From: Acorus gramineus
Taxonomy: Eukaryota > Streptophyta > Magnoliopsida > Acorales > Acoraceae
Assembly: GCA_030737835.1 (NCBI GenBank)
Contig: CM060847.1
Coordinates: forward strand, 7,712,584-7,776,583
DNA: 64,000 nt
Direction: 5' to 3'
The position numbers and the translations under genes were made by a program. Below are positions 22,782-35,476 of this stretch, piece after piece (the first letter of the stretch is position 1; each line of letters starts with the position of its first letter). The notes under the pieces are model-generated. The model did no database searches. It was not told the DNA's origin and saw nothing but the letters and a program-made list of their open reading frames with translations.

Positions 22782-25700
22782 ATGGCCGCATCAATAGCGG
22801 GTTTCGGCGGCGGCGGAATCGTGAAATGGTGTTACTGGGTGGTGGCGGCGGCGGCGCTGATCGTGATATTCTCACTCCCCAACGGATGCGGAGCGATATG
22901 GCTCAACCTACCGAAATCGGGCACCAAGTGCGTCTCCGAGGATTTACATAACAACGTCGTCGTCCTCGCCGATTACACCGTCATCGCCGACGAACACTCC
23001 CACGACTACCCCACCATCTCCGCCAAGGTAAGAACTGTTTTGGATTTTGGTACTATTTTGCAGAAGATTGTTTGATTGGTGGATGCTGTGGGAAAAAAAA
23101 ATGTCCCCTTTTTGGCTATTATTGCGTGATTGAATTGATTCATGTGACTTTTGACTTAAACCTAGATGTTTTTTTTTTATTATGCTGTAATTCAAACGTC
23201 GGATGATCTGTTTTATGTGGCACATTTTGCTTCTTGAGATGGAAAATTGTGTTACGAGCAACCCTAATGCGGATTTTTTTTTTATTGGTAACTGGTGGTA
23301 TTGATTTCACATATTTTGGATTTAGACGCTGTTGATTTCATTAATGCTTGGCAGATCAATATTGATGAAGAATTGGGGATACTTTTAAGCCAAATATTGA
23401 TTTTTTTAGGGCATGTTGATGTTGTTGTTAGGGTCTCAGTATTGACTCTTAGAGAACAGACTATATCAGTCATATGGATGGGTGGTAAATCGAAGGAATG
23501 ATATCCCGAATTGTCGACTTCGCTAAATTTTTCAAATTTAAAATCAAAATATAAGATGAACCTACTGGATTTCTCATTTTTCATGAAATCATTTTGATAC
23601 TATCTTTCTCTTCAGTCTGCCATCTTGATTTCAAGGGGAATTTGATACCCGTAACTTTATTTATTTTTAATTAATTAATCAATTATTTTTTTATTTTTTT
23701 TATATTTTGCACTGTTGTTATATAGGATCCTGCATATGTTGGTGAGGTTGCATGATATTACTACTTTACTAGCATCTTCCAATAAAGAGGCATCGTTTTG
23801 TTGGAAATTCAATGCTTGAGATCAAGTAGAAACATAGCCTTATATACAGCAATAGGCGTAAAGATCTCACCACTTCAATCAGATTGGTTTTGATCTAATG
23901 AAAAAGGATAAGGGCAAATGCTTGACATGTCTAACGCATCATCAATCAATGAAGAAATATAAGAGATATTCATGCCCAGTCTTATATGAAACACGCTATA
24001 GAGACCCCTGTTCTTGGGATAACACTCTTTACTAGCAAAGAACTTATTTCTAGTGAACCTAATGGCCCAACATTCAACCTGAGTTACAACAGAGATGGAC
24101 TTGATTTTGTTGTTTCTATCACCTCTTTTCTGTGCCTTCAAAAACTCCAGAGAATTTCTTCATGGATCTGAGATTCACAGTGTAGTCTCATGACATGGTT
24201 ACCTTGGCCCAAATAAATTTACATAAAGTGCATTTTACAAACAGGTGTGTAGAAGTTTCAATGACATTCCCATGGACCTCACAGATTAGAGGAGAATTGG
24301 GGGCCCAAACTACCCGGTTCATTTTGGTTATCATCTTATCAAGACATAAAATCCACATAAATGCCTGAACCTTTGGAGGCTTTCCATGTATTTTTCACCA
24401 CATCTACTATTTTTTTATAAGGAAAGATATTGCCTACCAAATTTAATAAACTGGACAAAAATAGCACTAGAAGAAAGGAAAAAAAATGTTAAATCTGCTC
24501 CCACAGAAATAAGCGTGGCATGGGACGTCACCTCCCACAGGAAACACACTCGAATCATAACTTTTCAGGTACATTCCTATGATTCTAGTTCCTTGATGCT
24601 TACTTGTTTAACTTATCCCTTGTCTTTGAAAAAGATCTAGAGCAAGCATTTTCTCTCTCTTCTTCATTTAATATTTTAAGTTAAGGTTCCTTGCAAGATT
24701 GGTTGATTAAACAGTTGATCCAAACCAACAAAGTTTCTCAATGTTAGTGTGATGTTTGATTTACACTCCAATTTAAGTTTTAAAAGATTTTTAAGATTTT
24801 ATATAATAGAGGATGTCCGTCTAGAGTTTAGAATTGAATTATAAGCTAGGGTGTCCAAGAAACCTCTAGGCTCTAGGAGGTTTGCTTTTTTGAGAAATGG
24901 GTGAAGAGGGTGAAGTGTGCCACTTGAGCAATGCCAAGAAGTTACCCTACTCTGGTAATAATATTAAGTGCGCAAGCTGGGTTAATACCATGAAGTTTAT
25001 GCAATATCTGAACACAGAAATTTTTTTTTTTTTAATGAAAATGGTAGGCCAGTGCCCTTTAATTAGATTAAGGAAATGGCCCAAAAGGACAAAACAAGAA
25101 ATGAAAGCAAAGAAGCAAAATATACAAAAAGAAACCTGACTAGTAGATGAGGTGGTACACCTCAGAGTTGTTATGAAGGTCAAGGTTTTTTTTTTGTTTT
25201 TTTTTTTTAAAAGAAAACATAGGAGCAATCTTATTAATAAAATATGCCCCCACAGAAAGGAGACGATGGATCTTCTTACAAACTTTTAAATAAGAAGGAA
25301 AAGAAGTGTGAGAAGTAAATCAACACTTCAAAAAGGGGAACTCCATTCCTACAAATACCCTGGACGTCTCCTCCCAAAACAAAGATTGCCAATAATTGTT
25401 GAAGGGTCGACTCCTTAAATTATGGTGACCCAATCTCTAAAGGTTCGAAGATATAGTCGCCCAAGTGTTTCCAAAATAGAACCTCTAGTATTAGGAGATG
25501 CATTCGTTTCAGGTGATCCATATTCTCCAACAAACACATGAGAAATGAAACATTGGAATTTAATACGGTCATTCCGACCACCTCGCATTTATCTTTCCGG
25601 AACCACCTCGATGTACCTTTATCATTTTTGTAGTCTTTATATCCAGATTTCTAATGGTAATACTGTGACAAAACTTGGTTCCAGAGGTCCTCAGCGAATT

Positions 25701-28400
25701 GATCCTGGCTTATGACTTATTTAGGGAGCTTTATTACCCTATTTGGGGAGGTGACTTAATTTTGGTCTCCACCAAAGTCCTATTTGTTTAGGTGTATTAC
25801 TTGTAGGCTACGCGAAGATATGGAAGCCCTTGGGCATGGGTTGTGAATTATTTATGACATATTATGATTAGTACATTAAGAAGTTAAATAGCATGTTTTT
25901 CTGAAGGCTTTTTATCCATAAGATCTTTTTGTGTCAGGCAATCCTGCTTTGTTGATTATACTGGTGGGGTAATTTGTTTTCTATTTTTCCTGAGATGAAT
26001 GCATATTGGTAAATGACCTTCTTCATATTTTTTATAATTTTTTTTTTGAAAATTGGCACCCCCAGGATTTGATCCTTGGTCATTCTTTATGGAGAGGGAG
26101 ATGCTAGTTGACTTTCCCAAAACTTGGTTCGCACCTTCTTCATATTGTAAACATTGTTGTAGTTGCAAATTTGGACCTATGGAATTCTGATTAGAATTAA
26201 AATATTCTTAAACCAGAATGCCTAGTTCTTTCACATTTGGCTGACCACCATGATAATTGACGACTACTGTAGTTGTGGTTGAGTTTAATATTTCAGTTCG
26301 ATGAAATGGTAGACACTTCTCCGATTTTAATCTACATCTGGGTCACTGGATAGTTACCGATTGAAGGAGATTGCTCCACTTGAGACTTCCGTGGAAGTGC
26401 GCTGTCTAATCAAGAAACCACAAAGCTGTTGTGCACTTCTTGGTGGCTTTTAGGAATTTTTCTTTTTGTTCTATTGTATGGATTCCTTTTTACCCATGTC
26501 ATCAATATAAGATCTATAAAACCTTTTTTATTTTGATTATTACATATATCAATTATATTAAATTGTGTAAAGTTCAATGGTATGATATTATGATATTTTC
26601 AAGTTGATGTTGACAACATTATATGGTTATTTCTCACTGTCTTTCTTTTTTCTCCTTGTTTGGATTGTTTTTGAGTTATTTTCTGGTGGGATTGATGTGA
26701 ACCCCTTTGGTAATACATTTTGTACCCATAAAGGGCTTCAAGTAGGTGTCATTCCACAGCTTTTGTATATGATATTTACCAGAAAAAGCTGAAAACTATC
26801 TCATTTTTTATAGAGCTTTGGTGGTACCAGGTTTTGCTTGTAATTACCTTTGACGACTAATATTTAGATGAAAATGCTAGTCGTGGAACCCCTGATATTA
26901 ATTGCCATGTGACAATTGCTTGCAATTCCTTATACTTCACAGGTGACATCACCATTTGGAAACACTCTTCATCACCAAGAAAACGTGACACATGGTCAGT
27001 TTGCATTCACCGCTTCTGAAGCTGGCAATTACTTGGCCTGTTTTGGGTTGGATACCCACCATCAAGGCAAAGAGGCTAGTGTCAATGTTGATTGGAAAAC
27101 TGGAATTGCGGCAAGGGATTGGGAATCTGTTGCAAAGAAAGAGAAAATTGAGGTGTGATTTTCAGTGCTTGGAGAACGTCGCGGTTGCTGCTTGAAGTGT
27201 TTTTGTATTCATACATGCACTTAATGATACTGGATTTTGTGGGCACAGGGTGTTGAACTTGAGCTGAGGAAGCTAGAAGGGGTAGTTGAAGCTATCCATG
27301 AGAATCTACTATACCTGAAAGTTAGGTACTTTCTTCTTTCTTTTGTAGGATTGTTCTGCCTTCTGTTTCCTGAATTTATCCCAACTGTCCTTGGCCAAGT
27401 TAGTGGAAGGAAGTTTTCCATCTGAATGTAATGAATTGAATGCATTCCTTCGGTCCATTAGGGTCAGCAATTTGAACACTATTTAAAATTCTAATACTCT
27501 CATTGGTAAATATTGGTTTACATGATCAAAGTTACATATAGATTGCATATGTAATATTTTTTTTTTTGGTAATTGCACAAGTAATATTTGAACAGTAACA
27601 TGTTTGAAATTTCCCAGAATGGCAATTAATTAACATGTCCAAGTGGTTAAAGTTCTGTGTTATTTTTTCTTCTGGGGAAATGGAGGCAATCTTGAAAATC
27701 AAAGAATTTCTTCGGTCCATTAGGGTCATAAATTTGGACAAAATTTCAATTATAACACCCTCGTAGGTAATATTAGTTTACATGTCCAAAGTTATGCTAC
27801 GCATTTCCAAGAATGGTAATTAATTAATATGTATAAATGGGTTTAATTTTCTGTGTTATTTTCCTGGGAAATGGGAGGCAATCTTCAAAATCAGTTTGGT
27901 TAACTTATTTTCATGGTTATCTAGTTTTTGGAACAATATGAGAACCCAAAGCAGCGAGTGACTTATAGTAACAGTTCATTACAGGAAATGAGAAATATTC
28001 CAACTCATATAGGGTTGATGATGAGATCGAGGAGATGAAAACCAAAATTGATTCTTTTCTATGACTTGTATGTTTCATTTATCGTGCAGAAAAGTAACTA
28101 TTTTTTTTCTGCCTGCACCTATTCTGATGCTTGCTTTCATAAGATTTGTTTGCCCATCTGTTCCTTCTTCCTTTGGGCTTTAGGTTGACAAGTGATAAGT
28201 TTGTTATTTAAATGTGCCTGTCCACTATTAATTAAAATTGGCATCATGTATTCAGGGAAGCAGAGATGAGGACAGTGAGCGAGACAACGAACGGTCGGGT
28301 TGCATGGTTCAGTATCATGTCTCTAGGTGTGTGCATTGTAGTTTCCGCTCTGCAGTTGTGGCACTTGAAGGGCTTCTTTCAGAAAAAGAAGCTTATATAA
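22782..28400 (+). CDS. p24-delta family cargo receptor (emp24/gp25L, GOLD domain)
   Basis: Four exons (22782-23027, 26943-27152, 27249-27325, 28256-28400) encode 225 residues. A hydrophobic signal peptide occupies about residues 14-38. A GOLD domain follows, with the expected cysteine pair (Cys50 and Cys115) and a possible N-glycosylation site at Asn96 (NVT). A coiled-coil stretch ([23 protein letters not shown]) precedes one C-terminal membrane span at about 195-215. The tail FFQKKKLI combines a di-aromatic COPII signal with a KKxx COPI signal. p24-delta proteins cycle between ER and Golgi in hetero-oligomers, packaging cargo such as GPI-anchored proteins and helping ERD2-type retrieval. Intron 1 is 3.9 kb and carries a LINE relic. 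The gene is tail-to-tail with the first WAT1 gene. All four junctions keep the frame, so it looks functional. Confidence 0.95.
23870..24410 (-). pseudogene. LINE reverse-transcriptase fragment inside p24 intron 1
   Basis: Read on the minus strand from about 24400 downwards, the sequence gives [19 protein letters not shown], then [17 protein letters not shown]. This is the signature of the zf-RVT region of plant LINEs. A stop and frame breaks follow. It is antisense to the host gene. Sequence up to about 25640 may include further TE debris, including poly-T/A tracts at 25020 and 25185, but I recognise no domain there. Confidence 0.75.
27449..27895 (+). repeat. Diverged tandem duplication in p24 intron 3
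   Basis: TTCGGTCCATTAGGGTCA starts both 27449 and 27711. The following roughly 180-260 bases correspond (GTAATATTRGTTTACATG, AATTAATTAAYATGT, GTGTTATTTT, GGAGGCAATCTT) with substitutions and gaps. The duplication is intronic and non-coding. Confidence 0.65.
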
Positions 28401-29776
28401 ACTATGCTGTTAGATTTTCCATTTTCTGTTGTCTTTAAAATGCTAAACATTAGATCTATAAAACCCATTGTCTTCGTTGTACTAAATTTTCCATACAGGA
28501 AAGAATTTTTTTTTTTTTTTGTAAAACATGCATCCAGTAATTCTTCATTCAGGAGGGAACCAAGGGTATGCATCTGCAAACATCTTCCAAATGCATTTCT
28601 GTTTTGCATCTGACTTTACCATATAAGAAGATAGGACTTCATTATATGATAATAAGTTTCAATAACTTTCTTTAATGGTATGGATATCATTCTTCCCACA
28701 TTGTACAGGGAATACTGATTCATCAACTGATCATATCTAACAAATGTAGCATTGCTGACTAAAGCATCTGTTTTATATGCATGAATTGTGCTGTTTTAGT
28801 CTCTCAAAGTGTGTACTGCATAATTGCCTCCATCCATTGATTCCACAATTCACAATAATTTGCTTTGTTTATTAATTAGGATGAAGTGCTACACATTGTG
28901 ATAAATGTTTCTACTTGCTTTTCTTGATGAGTGAGACCCATTCAGATTTCAAGCAGATTTATGGTGTCACTTGGGATTTAATATTTCAAAGTGTCATGAC
29001 CTCAGCAAACTTCATCTGTATCTGGTGATAAGTGATGACATGATACCAAAAACATCAAAGTATGGAAGTGTTCAATGTTTTTGTTGTTAGAAAGATGGAT
29101 CTGTTGTTAGTTTTTAACTTTTTATCTTAGTGATGAAATCCAAATAAAGAGTACCAATGGAGAGTAACTGTCACCAAATGCCTGCAATCGTGAACTCCTT
29201 TAATGAACTTATGTATAGATTATAGAAAATCCACTCATGTTTAGAACATATAATGGTGAATTGCAATAAACAAATTCATGGATACAACTTACATGATGAC
29301 TTGCCTCATCCCCCACCCCCCACCCAAAAAAAAAGAAGTAAATAATATCATGGGGCATTTGGATACCATTTTAGTAGTGGAAAATTTTCATTGGATTCCC
29401 TTCCTTCCTTTATTGGAAACACCAAATCTAGCTTTACCTATTGATCTGGGTGCATGCATTTACATAAAAGTATATAGTAATGAGTGTATCTTTATACACG
29501 CCCATATGAAAATATGTATTTTTGATGGGTTAAAAGTAGGGCTAAAATTATAGCCGTGGCTAGAGGAGTGCACGAATATATTATTAACTACATTAAATGC
29601 TCTTTTGTTCCAATTGTTGGTACATGATCCACATGAGTGCTTCAAGCTTCATTGTGGTTATAGATGTCTTCAATTGAAACATGTAAGCTCAGCAGGGAAT
29701 TGACTTCTTCAATTTATCAAAATGTAAAATATTGATTACAACAAGCTTCCATCAAGACAAGCACAAGAGCATAGAG
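28401..29776. other. Intergenic region between convergent genes
   Basis: Holds the 3' ends of the p24 gene (+) and the first WAT1 gene (-). No additional gene was recognised, and short frames here have no family likeness. Confidence 0.6.
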
Positions 29777-32167
29777 CTATATCTGTGAAGCGATGGTCAT
29801 CGGAGCGTCATTGGTCGCACTGGTGACAGAGTTGTTGGAGCTTGGTTTCATAGCTCCAGTTGCAGCCACCGGTAAGGCGAGGCTTCCTTTCTTCTTATCT
29901 TCCAGGTATGAAGAAGCAATGTGATCCTTACTTTTACCCCATATGATCGAATAGAGTCCAATTACTATGATTATTGCACCAATGACCCTGCAATTCAATG
30001 AAAATCAGTAGTGTTTGACAGAATACATAGTTTTGGTTCATCATCATATAAACCTACCTTCCTAGAGTGATTTCCTCTTTGAGGATGATTGAGCCTAAGA
30101 TTGCAACAATGAAGAGACACAATGGGTTGAAAGCAGTCACAAAAACTGGTCCCCTCTCTTTGAGCACAATCCCTTGCACATAATATGTAATTCCAGAGCA
30201 CACCACCCCCTACATGCACAGTATTCTAAAAGTTAGTATAGTCACAATTCTGGAATATAATGCACATTCTATTTATTCAAACTGTGACTGTTTTTTGTGA
30301 GACTAACTGAATAGATGGCAGCAAAAATTCTGGCATCCCAGTGGATAGTCCAGGCGCTGGCCTCGCGTTCCATGACAAGCGCCACAGCTGTGGCTTGCGC
30401 CGCACCCATGAAGCATATCAGGGTGGTCAGGGAGAGCCCCACCGGGTACTTCATCAGCGTGTGAGACTGCATGTTAAAAAAACAATTGAATTCAGTGCTC
30501 TAATTGCATGCTTTACAGTCAGACAATCATTATTCGTTCAGACAGGTCACTCTGTGACTCGCCTGTAGGATGTAGAAGGAGGACCAGCAGACGCAGCTCG
30601 CGAGGAGCATCAGCGTCCCCTTGAGCCAGTTTGCTTCGTCAGGGCTGCCAGCGGAGTCGTGGTGGCCGTGCCCTTGATTGTGGAACAGGTCGAGGATGGG
30701 GCCTTTGTACATTATCATGACCAGAGCCCCTGCTATTGTTACCAGGGTGCCTATGATCTTGGCTTGGCTTCTTGGGCTCTTGAGCTTTATTTTCTCCATT
30801 CTATTTTGGTTACATGGTTCATAACCCAGGCATATGAGATTACACATTAGGGGTGTGTGTATATTAGTTAACTTATGTTTAGATAAATTAAAGGATCAAT
30901 TATTATGAAGAAAAATATGCATAAAAGCAATTACTGAAAGAATTGCAACTTGGATGTCTGGCATCCACAGATAATAATGAAAATAATAGAAGATGGTGGA
31001 GATGAAGGATGTGTACCGAAAACTATTTTCAATGATACAAAATATTATAGTGAGTGTTGATGCACTCAGTCATTCTTACAATGTATATGAAATTTTTGAT
31101 AAAAGTGTATAGATGCGTAAATACTTGATTGATATAAATACAAAAATATTTATTCAATTCATTTAAATATATATTTTTATTTTTATTTTGTTGAAAATAT
31201 GTACTTCATTATCCATGTTTATATCTTAAAAAAATTCAAAATGTGCAAGGAGTGCAAAAGCGATTGGAAGAACTACTCATAACATTTTTCAGAATTTTAT
31301 TTTAGATTTCTATAAGTACGATCCATGTCCATCAAAATACATGAATAAGATTTCTATTAATGATTTTTTACTTAATGAAAGATTTTTTATTTTTTGATAT
31401 ACACATTGTTTATCTAAACATGTACTACTCAAAATCTCATCAGTACTGATATTAAAAAAATTTCACTTTCCACGTTATATGTTCATAGTTTCTTCATGTG
31501 TGCACAGAAAAATTTAGGCACGTGCATGCATCTCGAGCACAATAATTAAAAAAAAAAATAGTATACCTAAATATAATGGCCAACACAAAAGTTATGGCTG
31601 GAAGGATGTTAAACAAAGCTGCAGAAAAGGAAGCTGATGTGCACTTCGATCCCACGTAGTAAAAGTTCTGGTCAAGCACAGGCCTACACACACATTAAAC
31701 ATTAATTAACATTGATTTAGTTCATAACAAATTAAAGAAGCCCACACACTAGGAAGAATCCATACTCTAGTAATCCCAAAGCCATTATCTTCAAAAATAT
31801 GGATAGTGTCATCTTAGGCCTCACTTTCCTGTTACAAATGAACCAAAAATAACAATCAAAGTTAAATGACATTCCATAAATTTGCCCATGCAACCTCCCA
31901 TGAACACGTTATGTAGACAGGAGGGGTCCAATCAGTTCTCAGTAAGAGAATGACAGTCTCATATTTAAGGACCAACCTCTCTAGAAAGAACGCGAAGGGG
32001 GCAATGACGGCGGCAGCGATGGCATTGCGATACACGACGAGCACGTAATGGTTCATGCCGCGCTTCAGCGAGACCATTACGATGATGTACATACCGGCGT
32101 AGCCAAACTGCAAGAAGACCATGGCCACATATGGCTTCACCTTGGTGAACGTTTCACTTGAGCCCAT
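29777..32167 (-). CDS. WAT1-related (UMAMIT, EamA/DMT superfamily) transporter, copy 1
   Basis: Seven exons on the minus strand (32167-31977, 31828-31766, 31683-31567, 30800-30563, 30466-30308, 30209-30058, 29987-29777) give 376 residues. The family hallmarks are present: KPYVAMVFLQFGYAGM at the N-terminus, EPVLDQNFYYVG in the first EamA half, and GITYYVQGIVLKERGPVFV plus GLYSIIWGKSK in the second. Ten membrane spans are expected in two repeats. Family members move auxin at the vacuole (WAT1) or amino acids at the plasma membrane (UMAMITs); the substrate cannot be read from sequence. The start is the ATG at 32167; the frame upstream opens only with GTG. The fourth intron begins GC (CAG|GCGAGT) instead of GT, where the neighbouring paralogue has GT. 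The exon structure is identical to copy 2, consistent with tandem duplication. Confidence 0.94.
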
Positions 32168-32258
32168 CTTTGGGTGTATACACCCTCTCACACACTCTTT
32201 GAAGTCCTCTTCACCAAAGATTCCAAGCTAGTATCTAAATATGGCTATTGTATTCTCT

Positions 32259-32266
32259 CTTATATA
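32259..32266 (-). promoter_or_regulatory. Candidate TATA box of WAT1 copy 1
   Basis: TATATAAG on the minus strand lies about 92 bp upstream of the start codon at 32167, a plausible position given a leader of 50-70 bases. The call rests on position and motif only. Confidence 0.45.
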
Positions 32267-32267
32267 A

Positions 32268-33426
32268 AGACTAGAAGTGGCCAACCACAAAGGAGAGCAC
32301 CTCATGTCCTTCCATGGTTATCCACAAAGACAAAAAAGCAATACCCATTTGTGAAATGCAAGGCATATTAATTAGGGGGATGTGTAGAAGGGATGGATGT
32401 GGCTTCTTTTACTCTTGTAGATTAATTCTTTTGATTTGTTAATAGACCTCTAATTGAGGCTTTAGTGAGCATCGAATGGGATTAAGTGTCAGTGCATGCT
32501 GAGGCATGGAGGGGGTTGTCATGGTTTCACTGGTGGAGACAAGTAATAGCAGAGTTTGTGCGTTCATCTTAGGATTTGCAATGCTTATTGGAGGGGTCTT
32601 TTTTTTATTTTTAAGTGAGGGAGGAAAAATTCACAAAAGGAAATGGTAGGGGGGATGGATGGATTGTCACGCATTTTGGTACATTATGTGGAGTCTTGAG
32701 TGAGAAAAATGTGATGCTTGTGTGATTGTGAAACACTTGTGTGTGTGTGTGTGTACACACAATATAATAAGCATGACTGCATGAGAATACATTGCAACAT
32801 GTGAATGACCATTTTTAATTCAGATTAAAGTTGATCACGCGTATCATTTGGAGAGTGTTTTATTTGAGTGACTGTACCTTGTGATAAATTTATACTAGGC
32901 ATGATGAAGATGTTGATGTGTCGACTCATAAACTCAATAACTTTACTATCCATCTCATACTGGTTTCATTTGGAATCAGTTGTTAATTATATATTGCATT
33001 TACAAAATCAGTTTTAGATAATCAGCTTTATATTACTTTTGAATTTTAATTATGCATAAGCTCTCTTTGGAGATGGGTTTACAACAGAGTCTATATATGC
33101 AAATGTTATTTTTATAATATTTATGTTTCTGTTTCACACTGTATGCTTTTGTTAGTGGATCAATCAGTCTCATATAAAAACATATTTTTAAAATAAGTAT
33201 TTAATAAAACTCATTTACTAGGAAGCACACTTGTTTTACTTTTCTAAAAAATATAAATTTTTTTGTAATAAAAGTTAAAATAAACTTTTTAATCAATCAT
33301 ATTTTTACATCCATTTGAAAATACGTTTGTGTTTCACAATTCCTGCAAAATAAAAAAAACCACTATAAATATGTTTTCAAAATGGGTCTTAGTTGTTCAT
33401 TTCTCTTTTAAATTACCATTGCTTGT
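32268..33426. other. Upstream region of WAT1 copy 1
   Basis: AT-rich non-coding DNA with a short (TG)n tract near 32740. No gene was recognised. Confidence 0.5.
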
Positions 33427-33435
33427 TTTATTATA

Positions 33436-34465
33436 GGGTTAAAGACATCTAAGTCCCTACAAACATGAGAAAATCTATATAAGTCCCTATTAAAATTGAG
33501 ACAGACGTATAAGTCCCTGAAAACTCAGAAAAATCCAATTATCATCCCTGAGTTAAATTTCCATCCAAGCTTAACGGAATATTCCCAGAATATTCCATCA
33601 CATATAATTGTGTTAACATTGAAGTCCTTATAAACAGTCATAAAGACAAATTAATCCCTGCAAAAGATAAAATTGTCCCTAAAAGACTTTTACATTAAAT
33701 TGTGTACACATTGCTATCCCTATAAATAATCATAAAGAAAATTAATCCCCGCAAAAGATAAAATTGTCCCTGAAAGAATTTTACATTTAATTAAATAGAA
33801 ATTACAGTATTTATAAATAATTGTAAAGACAAATTGGTCTCTGTAAAAGACAAAAATACCCCTGAAGGATTTTTACATTTAATTGTGTAGACATTGCAGT
33901 CTTTATAAACAATCATAAAGACAAATAATATAATTTATTTATTTATTTTTTCATCTTCTATCCTATCAATCACACTCCACCTGAAGATCATAATTTGGAT
34001 GTAAAACCAATATTTTAACCGGTAGAATGCATTCTTCACGGGCATTTTGGTCTTTTATAGGGACCATTTTGTCTTTACGATTATTTATAAGGACTGTAAT
34101 GTTTATCCAATTAAATGTAAAAATCTTTCAGGGACAATTTTGTCTTTTGTAGGGATTAATTTGTCTTTATGATTATTTATAGGGACTGCAATGTGTACAC
34201 AATTTAATGTAAAAGTCTTTCAGAGGCAATTTTGTCTTTTGCAGGGACTAATTTGTCTTTATGACTATTTATAAGGACTTCAATGTCTATACAATTATAT
34301 GTGATGGAATATTATGAGAATATTCCGTTAAGTTTGAATGGAAATTTAACTCAGGGATGATAATTGGGTTTTTCTGAGTTTTCAGGGACTCGTATGTCTG
34401 TCCCAATTTTAATAGGGACTTATATGGTTTTCCCATGTTTGTAGGGACTTAGATATCTTTAATCC
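33436..34465. mobile_element. Foldback element C, Mutator-like, with perfect 9-bp target duplication
   Basis: A 1030-bp element starting GGGTTAAAGACATCTAAG and ending with the complement of GGATTAAAGATATCTAAG. It is flanked by TTTATTATA on both sides (33427-33435 and 34466-34474), a perfect 9-bp duplication. The arms of several hundred bases are inverted copies. AAGTCCCT-type motifs occur at 33455, 33485, 33515 and 33546 in the left arm and as GGGA at 34354, 34385, 34414 and 34444 in the right, at 29-31 bp steps. The inner part has further inverted units (GGGACAATTTTGTCTTTT-like). There is no transposase. Confidence 0.88.
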
Positions 34466-34474
34466 TTTATTATA

Positions 34475-35476
34475 GCGTACCTGATGCAACAAAGATTATT
34501 AAAAAACCATCAATTTCTTCCTTATACTTCTATTAAATCTTCTTCCATCAACAGAATAAAGACTTGAATTTAAGACCCCTCCATAGAAAAAAGGCGTATT
34601 TTTTTTCTTAGATATACTATGGACATGTTCTTATGATACATTTCAAGCTTTTGAAGTGATGCAATCAAGAGTACGTACGTATCCCTGCCCCCTCTCCTCC
34701 ATCAGCAGCATCAGCAGCACCATTAATAGACAAATCAGTGCTGTTATACAGTAAGGTATGGTCCACCACATTTGAGTGATTTCGACACAAGGCCAAGTCC
34801 AATTATTCTCAAAGGGTGATGCGGTTGGGCAATATATATGGATGAAGTTTCATATGATTCTCATTGCACATCTGGAATAATGAAATTGTTCTTCATAGTT
34901 GAAAGAGACCTATTTCATTCTGTTATTGCAACATCACATGTAGTTGCGTATGGGAATCAATGGTTTATGTTGGTTTAATTAGACTAATAACTAATTTCCC
35001 CCTCCAAGTGTTTGGTCAAGATGAAACACTAATGGCTTCCAATCACAGCATGCCTTGCAAGCCATCTGAGTTGATGCCATGGGAGATCTCCACCACAATT
35101 TTTTGGGAAACTATGTTTTCCAACAAAGAAAATGTTTTTTAGAAGATTCACCCATTTTAGAGATATAATATATTGATTTATATATAATTTATTCCAACTT
35201 ACCTACCACCTGTGGAACTTGGCTGTAATAAGGCTAGCTACAAAGAACGCTATTGAATAACAAAAAATCAATGACATGTGAATGCATAACTCCCATTTTT
35301 TATTATAACAATTTTTTTTGCAATTCATCTCTTCGTTCCTAAGCATGTGATGCTATTTATTGTCATTCCTATCAACATGAAAACTCAAATATATATAGAA
35401 ATCCTCTTAGGTTTAGGCCTATACATAATTAAAGTGGGAGCACTTCACCATGAACGCTATTCGCCTCCCCTGAGCC
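34475..35476. other. Intergenic region between the two WAT1 genes
   Basis: Non-coding, AT-rich. It contains an (ATCAGCAGC)-like stretch near 34700 but no gene or bounded element. Confidence 0.5.

Noticed and set aside
26036-26130. SINE-like segment with a B-box-like GGATTTGATCC
   Set aside because: A box, tail and target duplication are not visible. The similarity to 21243-21320 is short.
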